From: Mesomycoplasma ovipneumoniae
GTDB taxonomy: Bacteria; Bacillota_I; Bacilli_A; Mycoplasmatales; Metamycoplasmataceae
Assembly (NCBI RefSeq): GCF_035918255.1
Contig: NZ_CP142136.1
Span: 558,001 to 622,000 of the forward strand
DNA: 64,000 bases
Direction of reading: 5' to 3'
Both the position numbers and the translations under genes were made by a program. Shown here piece by piece: positions 45,101-55,022 of this stretch (position 1 is the stretch's first letter; the number at the start of each line of letters is the position of its first letter). Under the pieces are notes generated by a model, which worked only from the letters and a program-made list of their open reading frames with translations, made no database searches and was not told the origin of the DNA.

Positions 45101-47947
45101 CAATCAATTGGTGCTACAACCTTAATTACCACCCCTACTAACTCATCAGGCGGTGGCGCTGCCGGGACTGGGACTGGTCAAGATAAATTACATGCTACTT
45201 TTAAATTTTTAAATATCCTTGAGCCTGGAATAAAATACAAAATTAATGCTCTAACATCAAAAACTGTCGATCTTAAAGTTGATGATGCTTCAAAAGTTCA
45301 AAATCCTAATTTAGTTGCTGGATGGAAATTTGGTTCTACTCCAGCCGCTTCAACTTCTTCAACTACTTCAAGCACCTCAGGAAACCAAGTTATTCTTGAT
45401 TTTATTACTCAGCCTTTAATTACAAATATTATAAAAGAAACAATTGAAGACGATCATGCTAAAATTAAACTTGAAGGTTGAACTCAAGATCTCCAAGATG
45501 CTGGCTTTAACCCTAAATTTACTGTAACTAAAAAACAATCAACCCAGCAGCCTCAGCCTCAGCCTCAACCTCAACAATCTCCTGGATCTGGTACTAGTGC
45601 CGATACCAAAACAGGAACCAAGGAATCTTCTACTCCGCCAGAAACAAATTCAATCACCTTCAAAGTTGAAGGTCTTGAACAATTTACCGAGTATAATAAT
45701 ATAACTCTAAAATTAGAAAAATCCCAAACTCCCGGATCAGGATCAGGAACTTCAAACAATCAACAAAACCAACTTAGTCAAGATTTTACAGTTCCATTTG
45801 CTCCCGAAATTGCCTCAGGTGCAAAGCAATCTCTACGAGAGTTTCGTACTACGGCTAAAACATTGAATTTAACGACTTCAAATCCCGTTAGTTTAGATCC
45901 AATTTCAACTTCTGCTGTCAATATTTCAATTAAACTAAAAGATGATAAGCAAGCAAACTCGGTTGCTGATGTCCCATTTGTCCTAAGATACAAAAAGATT
46001 TTTCCAACTTATGAAGCTGATGTTATTGATTCAACTACTAATCCGGTTTTAATTAATGTTCAAGAGCAAAAATTCACATTTAATGTTCTAAATCTTGAGC
46101 CTGGAGCTATTTACGAAGTTAAAGAAATTGTTCCTTTTTATGAGGATAAACACCTAAAAGAAAATCACAATATTGTTGATCTTAAACCTAGTGAGCAACT
46201 TTTAAAATATTTAAAAGATGTTGAATCCTTACCAATTAAATCTAATGCTAATCCCGAAAAAATATACTTTTCACCGCTAAATGTTCCTGTTAAATTAGAG
46301 CGTGCTTGATCACATCCACTCAGATATGATTATTATGAAGGCGAACAAGTTTATATTAAATTTAACAAGGAAGCAGGTACTGCAATTACACTTGATTGAC
46401 TAAAACAAAATCTCAAACTGGAATTAATTCCCCACCGTACTCATATAGGGCAACGCACACATGGCCAACAAGATGTTACAAAAGAACTAAGTGAGGCAGG
46501 CACCTATCAAGAGAAAACTAAAGGTGAGTTTAACACTAATGTTACTTTGTCGAATTTAAAATGAGATCCAGAAAAAACTACCGCTACCTTAAAAGTCCAA
46601 CCAAGATCATTAAAGTCCATTGTCGCTGCGACAATTAAAATCACAATTAAGGATGTGGATAATTATCACCTTAACCCAACACAAGAACTTTCCGCTCCTA
46701 CTACTACTCCCGCACCTGCCCCTGCTACGCCTGCTACTACAGCTACCCCTTCTACTACACCAGATAATTCTCAGTCTATAAGTTTTAGACTCCAATCAAG
46801 TGCTGTAATGGTTACCCCTACTAATGTTGATTATATGAATCCAGGACTAATTGGATTTAGTTATGCAATTTATGATCCTCTTGATTTAATTCAAAAAACG
46901 GGAAAAGATTACAATCCTTTTGGCGAGTTCCCACATTTAACTCCTTATAAAGAACAAGATTGACTAAAAGTCATTATTAATAAACAATTTAATACTACTA
47001 AATCCGAAGCCGCGCTCCAAGTCCCTGATAAAGCAATTTTTAATAACATTAAAGGGAAAACAAATGCGAAAAAAAGTTGAGAAAATCCTACCGTTTTAGA
47101 TATTCCTGAAGAGCCGGTTGCAATTAGAACAAAAACTGATAATAAATATAATATAAAATATTTAACACTTTATTGGCGAATTAATTCTAATACTGGAACA
47201 TTTGAAGTTCCTGAAAAATTTAGAGATGCAAAAAAACTTTGGTATCCTGCCGGAAAACTCGTTCATTTGCCAATTTCACTTCAATTTAAAAATGATTCTT
47301 TATCATCTTTATCTTCTTCTTATTCCTTTGTTCTTAATTCCCCTTATGCTAATCCAGGACATATAATGCCTTGGGCTTCTACCGCTGATCCGCATGATGC
47401 AGACTCAATTATTGGCTCAGGAGTAAATTATCGACAATTATGAAATCAAGGTTGAACAAAACACAAAGATACATCTCAGCTAATACCGCGAATTAATCTT
47501 TTTGAAAAACATATTTCTAAAGTTTTTTGGTCTTCGCCTTCATTTGAATGGACAACCAACGATAAGGATCTTAATACTTTCTTTTATCTAAACCGTAAAG
47601 TTCCGGTATTTACTGATTACGCAAAAACAAAAAATTATAAAATTAATACTGGAATACCTCGAAATGACTTGCGCAACAGAACCGATTTTCAAAATGGTAA
47701 AACCTGAGACATTATGTATGTTCATCATAGAGAAAACCACGTAAAAAATCCACCAAATCTTGTACACACTCAAATGAAATGAGATCATTTTTGACAAACC
47801 AATTCTGCGCCAGATTTAGAAAACAAACCACATAAATCTTCTTGAATAATATCTATAACTAGCCCTTCAGGCAAACCTTTATTATACGATCCAATTAATT
47901 ATTATGCAATGTTAGGTCCTTTTGAACCACCTGAACTGCCAGAATAA
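36188..47947 (+). CDS. giant Ig/FnIII-like repeat surface protein 2
   Basis: An intact 11.76-kb gene (3919 aa with UGA as Trp), 36 bp after giant gene 1 and behind AAGGAG. The N-terminus has one hydrophobic stretch (about 17-42, KLLASSGFLTGAIVSLSPYL) and no Cys, so it is anchored rather than a lipoprotein. The rest is tandem beta-rich repeats of about 120-150 aa with the F.L.NLEPG..Y.I motif (for example SFDLTGLTPGDKYEIENIKL). Linkers carry RTRRSV (about 38985), SRRSKRSL (about 39790) and SRRRRST (about 41850). The C-terminal ~550 residues are non-repetitive, aromatic-rich and include ANPGHIMPWASTADPHDADS. The final ~2,970 residues are strongly similar to giant protein 3 on the opposite strand. 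Function unknown; an adhesin or immune-variable surface role is inferred from architecture. Confidence 0.9.
45551..45574 (+). repeat. short hexanucleotide repeat encoding Pro-Gln
   Basis: CCTCAG repeated three times followed by two CCTCAA variants gives a PQPQPQPQ stretch. The paralogue at 57390-57415 has a shorter, slightly different run, so the length is variable between copies and always in frame. Confidence 0.6.
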
Positions 47948-47970
47948 TTTTAAAATATAAATAATAAAGA

Positions 47971-47998
47971 AAAGAACAGCGTGTTTGCTGTTCTTTTT
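47971..47998 (+). terminator. intrinsic terminator of the giant-gene operon
   Basis: AAAGAACAGC and GCTGTTCTTT pair around a short GTGTTT-type loop with a trailing T run, 24 bp after the giant gene 2 stop. Confidence 0.9.
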
Positions 47999-48352
47999 CA
48001 AATTAAAAATAAAAATACAACAATCTTGAGTCCCGAGTTTCCCAGTTTGAAGGCAAAAATTCACTTTTTAGTGAATATAAATATGAAAAAACACCCGTAA
48101 ATCAGTGTTTTTTGACGCTAAAACCTTAATTCTTTATTATTTTAAAATTAACCTTTTGTAAAAAAATGCTTGGTTTAAATTAGTAGAAAAAATTCAGACA
48201 ACTAGTTTTTTATTTATTCTTTAGAGTTAAAACAATAAAAATCAACATAGTCACAAATTTTATTAGACTTCAAAATTTTTACAGGAATATTAAGTATTTT
48301 GTGTTTTTAAGGTAAATCTGTTTTGATAAAATTTATCATAAAGGACCAAAAT
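47999..48352. other. spacer with left TIR and shell end before the IS256 relic
   Basis: No gene seen. TIR CCCGAGTTTCCCAGTTTGA at 48032, then shell end B in reverse sense (AATTCACTTTTTAGTGAAT hairpin, CCCGTAAATCAGTGTTTTTTG), the ACAACTAGTTTTTTATT flank shared with 7730-7830, and the IS256-like end GGAATATTAAGTATTTTGTG near 48282. Confidence 0.6.
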
Positions 48353-49609
48353 ATGAAAAAGCAGCAACAAAATTTATTGCCATATGACTTAGTAGCTAAA
48401 GAAATTGTTAGCAAATACGATGATTATAAAAAATTAATAAAAGAAGACTTTCACAACCAAATTTCTCATATATTTAAAAATTTGCTAGCCGATCTTAAAC
48501 GTGGAATTAAACCAACATTTAGGCTATGAAAAAAGCAACCGAAGCAAAAATGGTGCGCATAGACCCAATAAGCGAAACGGGTTTTCGCGAAAAACTGTGA
48601 ATTATAATAGTAAAAATATGCATCTAAAAATACCAAGAGATCGAAATGGCACTTTTGAGAACAAATTCATCGGTAAATACGAAACAAAAATTTAGTCAAT
48701 ATCGAAGAGCCAGTGTTTTCGCTTTTTGCATCAGGGATGTCATATGAAAATATCGCTAATACAATAAAAAATATCTATAAAAAGGAAATAAGTAACGCCT
48801 GAATTTCTTCAGTTACTGACAAATTATTACCTGAAATTGAAAAGTGAAAATCGTAAAAAATTGAGAATTCCTATCCAATTTTGTACATTGATTGGAAGTT
48901 TTTTAATGTTAAAGAAAACGGTGTTTTTGTCAAAAAATCACTTTATCTTATTCTTGCAATTGATTGGCAAGGCAATAAAAAAGTACTGGGATTTTGGATT
49001 AAAAATAGCGAATCAGCAAGTAATTGACTTGATGTTTTTAGCGAACTAAAAACTCGTGGGCTGCAAGATGTTCTAATAATTTCTTGCGATAATCTAAGCG
49101 GAATTAGTCAAGCAATTAAAGCGATTTTCCCGCAAACAGATGTTCAAAAATGTGTTGTTCAGCAAATTAGAAACTCGCTTTTAAAAGTTTCTTACAAGGA
49201 CAAAAAAGACTTTGCCTATGATATGAAAAGTATTTATCAAGCAATTAATCAAGAATCTGCAATGCAAAATCTTGATAAATTTGCCAAAAAATGAGGTCAA
49301 AAATATCCTTCAATTATCAAGTCTTGGTATACAAACTTCGTTGGATTAACGACATTTTTTAAATATCCATATGAATTGAGGCGAGCAATTTATACTACAA
49401 ATACAATTGAATCAGTAAATAGATTAATTAGGAAAAATACAAAAGCAAAAGGCGGAATTCAAAGTGTAAATTACCTTTCAAAAATAACTTATTTAACGCT
49501 CCAAGACGCATCTATAAAATGACAAAGACAGGTAAGGGATTGAGATACAATTAAAAAACAATTAGAAATTATTTTCCCTAATCGATTAAATAATGTAAAA
49601 TTAAATTAG
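48353..49609 (+). pseudogene. IS256-family transposase, inactivated
   Basis: Close relative of the intact transposase at 14438. Two frameshifts (near 48490 and, by one added base, near 48690) and an in-frame TAA (AAATCGTAA, about 48850) break it. Catalytic blocks survive in fragments (ISCDNLSG, TTNTIESVNRL). IS256-like ends are visible near 48282 and at 49665 (ACACTCCC), but no clean 8-bp duplication remains. Confidence 0.9.
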
Positions 49610-49684
49610 ATTTCTATCAGAAAAAAATCCATTAAATTTAAAACACAAAATTATGAACACTCCCACAATTTGTATAAGGAAAAT

Positions 49685-50281
49685 ATGTTTAAATTAAATA
49701 TTGAAGACACACTTACTCAATATAACAAGATTTTAGGAATTGATGAAGCAGGTCGTGATTGCTGCGTCGGACCACTTGTTGTTGCTGGAGTAGTTTTACC
49801 TAAAAACTTTAAAAGCGATTTGATAAATGACTCTAAAAAACTTTTAGAATCAAAAAGAGAAAAGGCTTATGAATTAATAATCCAAAACGCTATTGAATAT
49901 AAAATTGAATTTGCAAGTGCAGAATATGTTGACGAATTCAATCCAAAACAAGCTACTCGCAACTTAATGAATAAAATTGTTAAAGAATTCAACGATATCG
50001 ATTTAATCATTACTGATTTTGAGCCAGTCACTAGCACAAATATTAAACAGTTAAATTTAATTAAGGGCGATTCACAATCATTAAATGTTGCTGCTGCCTC
50101 AATATTGGCTAAAGTAGCAAGAGATTAATATATGCTCAAAATCGATAAACTATATCCGCAATATCAATTTGCAAAACATAAGAGGTATTGTGCTAAATTA
50201 CATCAAGAAGCAATAGTAAAGCATGGAATTTGCCTAGAACATAGACTTAGTTATAAGAATATTAAATCAGTAATTAATTAA
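49685..50281 (+). pseudogene. rnhB: ribonuclease HII, interrupted by a stop and carrying a motif change
   Basis: RNase HII removes ribonucleotides embedded in DNA. The N-terminus LGIDEAGRD has catalytic Asp20 and Glu21, but the GRG substrate-binding motif normally seen after DEA reads GRD (Gly25 to Asp). Codon 148 is TAA (50126-50128), yet the frame continues with recognisable RNase HII sequence (MLKIDKLYPQYQFAKHKRYC) to 50281, so about 50 C-terminal residues are cut off. AAGGA precedes the ATG, which lies about 20 bp from the IS256 relic end. Probably a decaying copy, with a functional gene expected elsewhere. Confidence 0.8.
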
Positions 50282-50582
50282 CACATAAATGAAAAGAGAC
50301 AATTAGAATCGATTTCCTTACTTTGTATGTATACTAGTTATATATTGATACAAACTTGATATACTTTAATGATAAATAGTTTAGTCTTAATTTTAGCTAG
50401 CTTTTGATCTATTTAAAAAGCATTTTTTAAAATTTGTTATCATTAGAATATACTCGCAAATACAAAACATTTTGCATAAGAGTTTATATTTTTTATAAAA
50501 AGTAAAAATATTAGTTCTAGGTTGTTTATAAAATAGAATTTACATTTTTTATTTAATAAATTTTGTTTATTTTTGGAGGATT
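50282..50582. other. promoter region of the restriction-modification operon
   Basis: No gene seen and no controller-protein gene. It is AT-rich with several TATACT/TATAAT-like -10 candidates (about 50325-50380). GGAGG (50575-50579) sits 3 bases before the first methyltransferase ATG. Confidence 0.4.
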
Positions 50583-51296
50583 ATGTCAGGAAAAATTGAT
50601 TTTGTATTAAATGATGACTATAAAATTCTTTTACAATATTTGCGAGATAATAAAATAAAAGTTGATGCAGTTATAACCGACCCTCCTTACAATATAAGCA
50701 GAAAAAATAATTTCAAATCTATTGGTCGAAACGGAATTGATTTTGGGCAGTGGGATAAAAATTTTGACCAATCAGAATGAATAAATTTAACATCCCCATT
50801 TATTAAGAATGGGGGTTCAATAATTATTTTCAATGATTGAAAAAATTTAGGTGAAATCGCACGAACACTTGAACTCAATGGCTTCCTTGTTAAGGACCTT
50901 ATTAGATGGGTTAAAAAAAATCCAATGCCAAGAAATACAAAAAGACGATACGTTTCAGATTTTGAATTTGCTCTATGAGCTGTCAAACCAGGAAAAAAAT
51001 GAACTTTTAACTTTGAGTTAAAAAAAGATAAGGCTTATATAAAACCAGAATATGTTTACTCGAGTGAACTTGGAAGTGGTAAGAGATTCCACCCTACTCA
51101 AAAACCGCTTAATTTGATTATTGATTTAATCAAATTACATACCAACCCCAATGATTTAATTTTGGATCTGTTTATGGGCAGCGGAACTACAGCAGTAGCT
51201 GCTTTGAAAACCAAAAGAAGATTTATCGGATCTGAAATAGATGAAGATTATTATAAAAAAATAATGGAAAGGCTTAAAAATTTTAAAAATGAGTAA
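50583..51296 (+). CDS. beta-class N6-adenine DNA methyltransferase (M1 of a type IIS system)
   Basis: A 237-aa modification enzyme. Catalytic motif IV DPPYNI is near residues 33-38 and the AdoMet-binding motif [11 protein letters not shown] is at about 194-203, so the order IV...I marks the beta class. DPPY points to adenine N6. The target-recognition region lies between them. It overlaps the second methyltransferase by 8 bp. A partner nuclease of AlwI type and a second methyltransferase suggest that each enzyme modifies one strand of an asymmetric site. UGA Trp codons present. Recognition sequence not deducible. Confidence 0.9.
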
Positions 51297-52164
51297 TTTA
51301 GTTAGGTCACCTTTAAATCACATAGGCAATAAGTTTAGAATATTACCCGAATTATTAGATATTATCCCAAGCCCAGAAGTATGCGATGATTATTTCTTTA
51401 TCGATGTTTTTGGCGGTAGTTTTAATGTTGGAATTAACTCGGGTTTTAAAAATATTATTTTTAATGAAAAAGACAAAGAATTATTCAACATAATAAATTT
51501 TTTTATAAAAAATGAATTTAAACATATAGATAATTTAATTAAAGAAAAAGTTAATAAATATTCCTTGATTACACAAAAAGACTATAAAAAAAATAATATT
51601 GGATATAAAAAACTTCGCGATGATTACAATCACTATAATAGAGACATTGTTTCCTTAATAGTATTAGTTTTCTTTAGCTTTAACTCTGAGATAAGATTTA
51701 ATTCAAAAGGACAATTTAATGTTCCGATTGGTAAAAGTGGTTATTCGAACTATCGCCGAAAAAATTTGGAACTATTTAGTCAATTAGCTAAAGATAGAAA
51801 TATAAAACTTTATAATGAGGATTTTGAGGATTTTGTTTTAAAAATAATAAAAAAACTTGACCCCGAAAAAATTATTTTTTATTTTGACCCCCCTTACCTT
51901 GTATCTCAAGCACCATATAATTCAACATGATCAATAACTGACGAAAATAGACTTATTTCAATTTTCAAAATTTTAGATGATAAAGGAATTAAATTTGTTG
52001 CGTCTAATTTTTTAAAAAATGGAAATAATATAAATACCGTATTAAAGAAATTTATAGAAGACCGGTCAATTAATGTCAAAAAGTTAAACATTAGTTATAA
52101 AAATTCTAATTACCATAGAAAAAACAAAGAAGTAGAGGAAATTATTTTTTGGAATTATGAGTAA
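51289..52164 (+). CDS. Dam-like (D12/alpha-class) N6-adenine DNA methyltransferase (M2)
   Basis: A 291-aa enzyme of the Dam/DpnM fold. Motif X-like start [16 protein letters not shown], motif [14 protein letters not shown] (about 36-48) and catalytic FYFDPPYLV with DPPY at about 200-203. It overlaps M1 by 8 bp and the nuclease gene by 8 bp, so the three form one operon. Pairing with M1 suggests the second strand of an asymmetric target. Activity looks intact; one UGA Trp lies near residue 214. Confidence 0.92.
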
Positions 52165-54417
52165 TAATAAAACAAATTGAAAACTTGGAGACACTGCTTG
52201 AAGAGTTAATAATCAATTAGCTCTTTACACTTTTGCTATGAAATTTATTGCAAATTATAATAGTGGTGAAATTAGTGAAAAGTCAGAAATAAGTGATTTT
52301 GAGTATTTTTGAGAAAAATGTGTCAAAGAAGGATATAAAAGAAACAAAACGCCAGGCGAGCACATTAAAAAAGACATAAATTTATTATTGAAAACATTAA
52401 AATGATTGGGATTAATTGAACATAAATCAACCAAATCATTTAAAGGTATTCTAACTGACGACGGATATTTTTTTAATCAACTAATCGATTCTGATAAATA
52501 TGAAAAAATAGAAAAGATATTAAGAGAAAAATTTCAAACAACTATTTATGAAATTTTTTGATTGACTATCGTTCTTCGTTTTAATTTATCTAATACTGAG
52601 GTTAAAAGTGATATTCAACCGTTTTTAGAGTTAATTAAAGCAATTTTGAATAATGGCTCAATGGACAAAAATGGTTGAAAAGAATGAAACATAGTTAATA
52701 GTAGTATCAAGGGCGATAAAATTCAAAATCAATTATCTTCATTCAGAAAACCACCGAAAAATATAGAGATTTTAACTCAATTTGTTGATCTTTTTAAAAT
52801 TAAAAACTCAGATTACGAGGGAGTTAAAGAGTTTCTTCTTGCTTTTTCTTCTATTGTAAGCAAGGGTAGCAAGCGTATGGTTGTTTCAAAAATCATTCTT
52901 AAATATTTATCGCAAGAGATAGAAGAATTTGACAAGAAAAAAATCACTACATATGTAGAAGAATTGTCATATTTAATAAAAACAACAAGTACCCATAAGC
53001 TTTTATCCTCAATTGATTCTATTAGAAAGTCGATAACCGCTGAGGATGAATATTCAAGCATAAATTTATATTGGTTACAGTCTTTAAATATCTTTAAAAT
53101 TGATAAAAATTCTGAAACCTCATTTATTAAATTAAAGAATGAAAATATTGTCAATTTACTTGAAAAATTGCTAGAACAAGGGGATTTTTTCTCTCAAAAA
53201 ACAAGTTTGAAACAAACTATGGAAAATATTTTTAAATTAATTGAATCATTTTCAACAAATGTTGACTCTATAAATGAAAATATTCCAATACCATTTACAC
53301 TTGATGAGGTAAACCTAATTTTAAGGAGCGATTGCAACCTTGATCTTGCTCTTAAAGAGCGCAATAAGATTAAAAATTTAGACAACATCAAATCATTGGT
53401 GGGTATACCAATATATCTATTATATGAGTACCTAATAAATTTACACGTTTGGTTATCTATTCAACATAAACAACCTTCTATTCACGTAGATTCATTTATT
53501 AACATTTGCAAAACTAAACTAAACTCAAAACTAATGCCTACTTCTCAAGCCCCGGGAGGTGGATCAGATGGTTTTATAGAGACAAACAACAAAAATATTC
53601 TGATTGAAACAACTACTTTAAAACATCTTTCTGCTTTAATCAAAAATGAAGTTGAGCCAATAAAAAGACATGCTTCCTGAGTTTCCCAGTTTGATAAGGT
53701 AATTTCAAAAAAGCATCCGGTTTTAGGCAATTTTTTAAGTTTTTTTGGTAAAAGTTAATTACAATTTTATTAGTAATTTATTAAGATATCAAAGTATTGA
53801 TTGTTTCCAAATAACTTGTTTCAAATTTCATGTTTGAAATTTCCTTAAAATATTTAGGTTTTTTGCCAAACAATTTGTTTACTTCAATAAAACCATCTTT
53901 ATTTTGTTTTTTCATAATTTATAATTATACCATAAAATTACTTAAAATGCAATTAAATGACATTAATATAAATTAAGGTTTTACGTTCAAAAAACACTGA
54001 TTTACGGGTGTTTTTTCATATTTATATTCACTAAAAAGTGAATTTTTGCCTTAAAACTGGGAAACTCGGGAAAGACATGCTTTTAGTGCGTGAGAAAAAA
54101 ATAGCAAAGAAACAATTGTCTTATTTTTTACTAAATACCTGCACAAATCTTTATTGCAATATCTTTATTTTGCATTTGATAATTTAAAAGAATTTTCAAA
54201 AATGCAGAAAAAATGAATATCAACAGATAATTTAATTTTTTTGAATCCAATATTAATCAAATCTTATATTAACAGTTTTGAATTTTTAGAAAGTTATAAT
54301 CTAGATAAGAATTGAATAAATAAAAACAATGAAAAAATGAAAAAAACTATAATAAATGATGTTTTTTTCGATAGTAATATGTTTGATAATTTAGAAAAAA
54401 TTGATGAATACTATTAA
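52157..54417 (+). pseudogene. AlwI/BstNBI-type type IIS restriction endonuclease, split by a miniature element
   Basis: Reading is open from 52157 through 53675, then enters the inserted element and stops at TAA 53756-53758. Joining 52157-53675 to 54083-54417 gives an uninterrupted 617-aa protein. The nuclease core is APGGGSDGFIETNNKNILIE followed by TTTLK (Asp near 471, Glu near 484, Lys near 489). The nearby VEPIKRHA matches SEPVTRH in Nt.BstNBI, as I recall that sequence. The insertion falls just after it, so the truncated product (about 533 aa) keeps the catalytic residues but loses about 110 C-terminal residues. The N-terminal half probably reads DNA. Loss of cutting is expected but not certain. 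Confidence 0.85.
53676..54070. mobile_element. 395-bp miniature TIR element inserted in the restriction nuclease gene
   Basis: Left TIR CCTGAGTTTCCCAGTTTGA, right TIR AAACTGGGAAACTCGGG ending at 54070. A perfect 12-bp direct repeat AAAGACATGCTT flanks it (53664-53675, 54071-54082). Removing the element and one repeat restores the host reading frame exactly. It joins shell end A (GATAAGGTAATTTC..CATCCGG) to shell end B (CACTGATTTACGGGTGTTTTTT, CACTAAAAAGTGAA). No coding capacity, so it must be mobilised in trans. Confidence 0.92.
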
Positions 54418-54420
54418 AAT

Positions 54421-54770
54421 GGGAATATTAAGTATTTTGTGTTTTTAAGGCAAATCTGTTTTGATAAAATTTATCATAAAGGTCCAAAATATGAAAAAGC
54501 AGCAACAAAATTTATCCCCATATGACTTAGTAGCTAAAGAAATTGTTAGCAAATACGATGATTATAAAAAATTAATAAAATAAGGCTTTCACAACCAAAT
54601 TTCGTATAGGTTTAAAAATTTAGTCGAAGCGATCTTAAACGCGGAATTAAGCCAACATTTAGGCTATGAAAAAGGCAACCGAAGCAAAAATGGTGCGCAT
54701 AGACCGAATAAGCGAAACGGGTTTTCGCGAAAAACTGTGAATTATAATAGTAAAAATATGCATCTAAAAA
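54421..54770 (+). pseudogene. IS256-family transposase 5' fragment
   Basis: Starts with the IS256-like end GGGAATATTAAGTATTTTGTG three bases after the nuclease stop. The ATG at 54491 opens a frame like that at 48353, with an in-frame TAA near 54580 (AAAATAAGGC). Similarity ends at 54770 where the palindrome begins. Only about the first 90 codons remain. Confidence 0.85.
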
Positions 54771-54824
54771 TAAACTAGGACAAAAAAACCAACACCTTAG
54801 TGTTAATTTTTTTGTCCTAGTTTA
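54771..54824. repeat. 54-bp palindrome matching the right end of the IS3 element
   Basis: TAAACTAGGACAAAAAAA pairs with TTTTTTTGTCCTAGTTTA around a CCAACACC/AGTGTT core. It resembles 13931-13986, the right end of the complete IS3 element, with a more perfect palindrome. It marks either a deleted IS3 copy or a mobile palindrome, and it fuses the IS256 fragment to shell end A. Confidence 0.75.
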
Positions 54825-54912
54825 AATTCGGATACTTTTTTAAAATTACCTTATCAAACTGGGAAACTCGGGAAATGCTTAAATTTTCTTTTTTCCATGA
54901 TGCTCCGTAAAT

Positions 54913-54957
54913 AAAAAAATGCAACAATAATAATATTATTATACTATATGTTGCATT
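54913..54957 (-). terminator. intrinsic terminator of giant gene 3
   Basis: On the minus strand TGCAACATATAGTATAATAA pairs with its inverse ending GTTGCATTTTTTT. A second hairpin AAGCAGTG/CACTGCTT (about 54974-54996) lies nearer the gene. Both are within 110 bp of the stop at 55023. Confidence 0.7.
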
Positions 54958-55022
54958 CTTATTTTCGATTTGGGAAGCAGTGTTTTCACTGCTTTTTTAA
55001 TAATACTATTTATAATTATAAT

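Larger units (their letters stand above)
48032..54872. mobile_element. TIR-bounded cargo cassette carrying a restriction-modification operon
   Basis: CCCGAGTTTCCCAGTTTGA at 48032 and its inverted partner TCAAACTGGGAAACTCGGG ending at 54872 enclose 6.8 kb. Contents in order: dead IS256 transposase, broken rnhB, two methyltransferases, a split restriction nuclease, a 5' fragment of IS256, an IS3-end palindrome. The cassette fills the spacer between two inverted giant genes. No flanking duplication is visible, so it may be two separate insertions or may have been rearranged by inversion. Confidence 0.55.

Noticed and set aside
24079-47947. Many short broken frames in the giant-gene region suggesting pseudogenes
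   Set aside because: The breaks are UGA codons. Read as Trp they join into one frame each; only the AC tract is a real frame break.
48353-49609. Intact second IS256 transposase
   Set aside because: Two frameshifts and a TAA (not UGA) stop remain even under code 4.
52813-53154. 113-codon minus-strand frame
   Set aside because: Fully antisense to the restriction nuclease gene, whose frame is continuous and has recognisable motifs.
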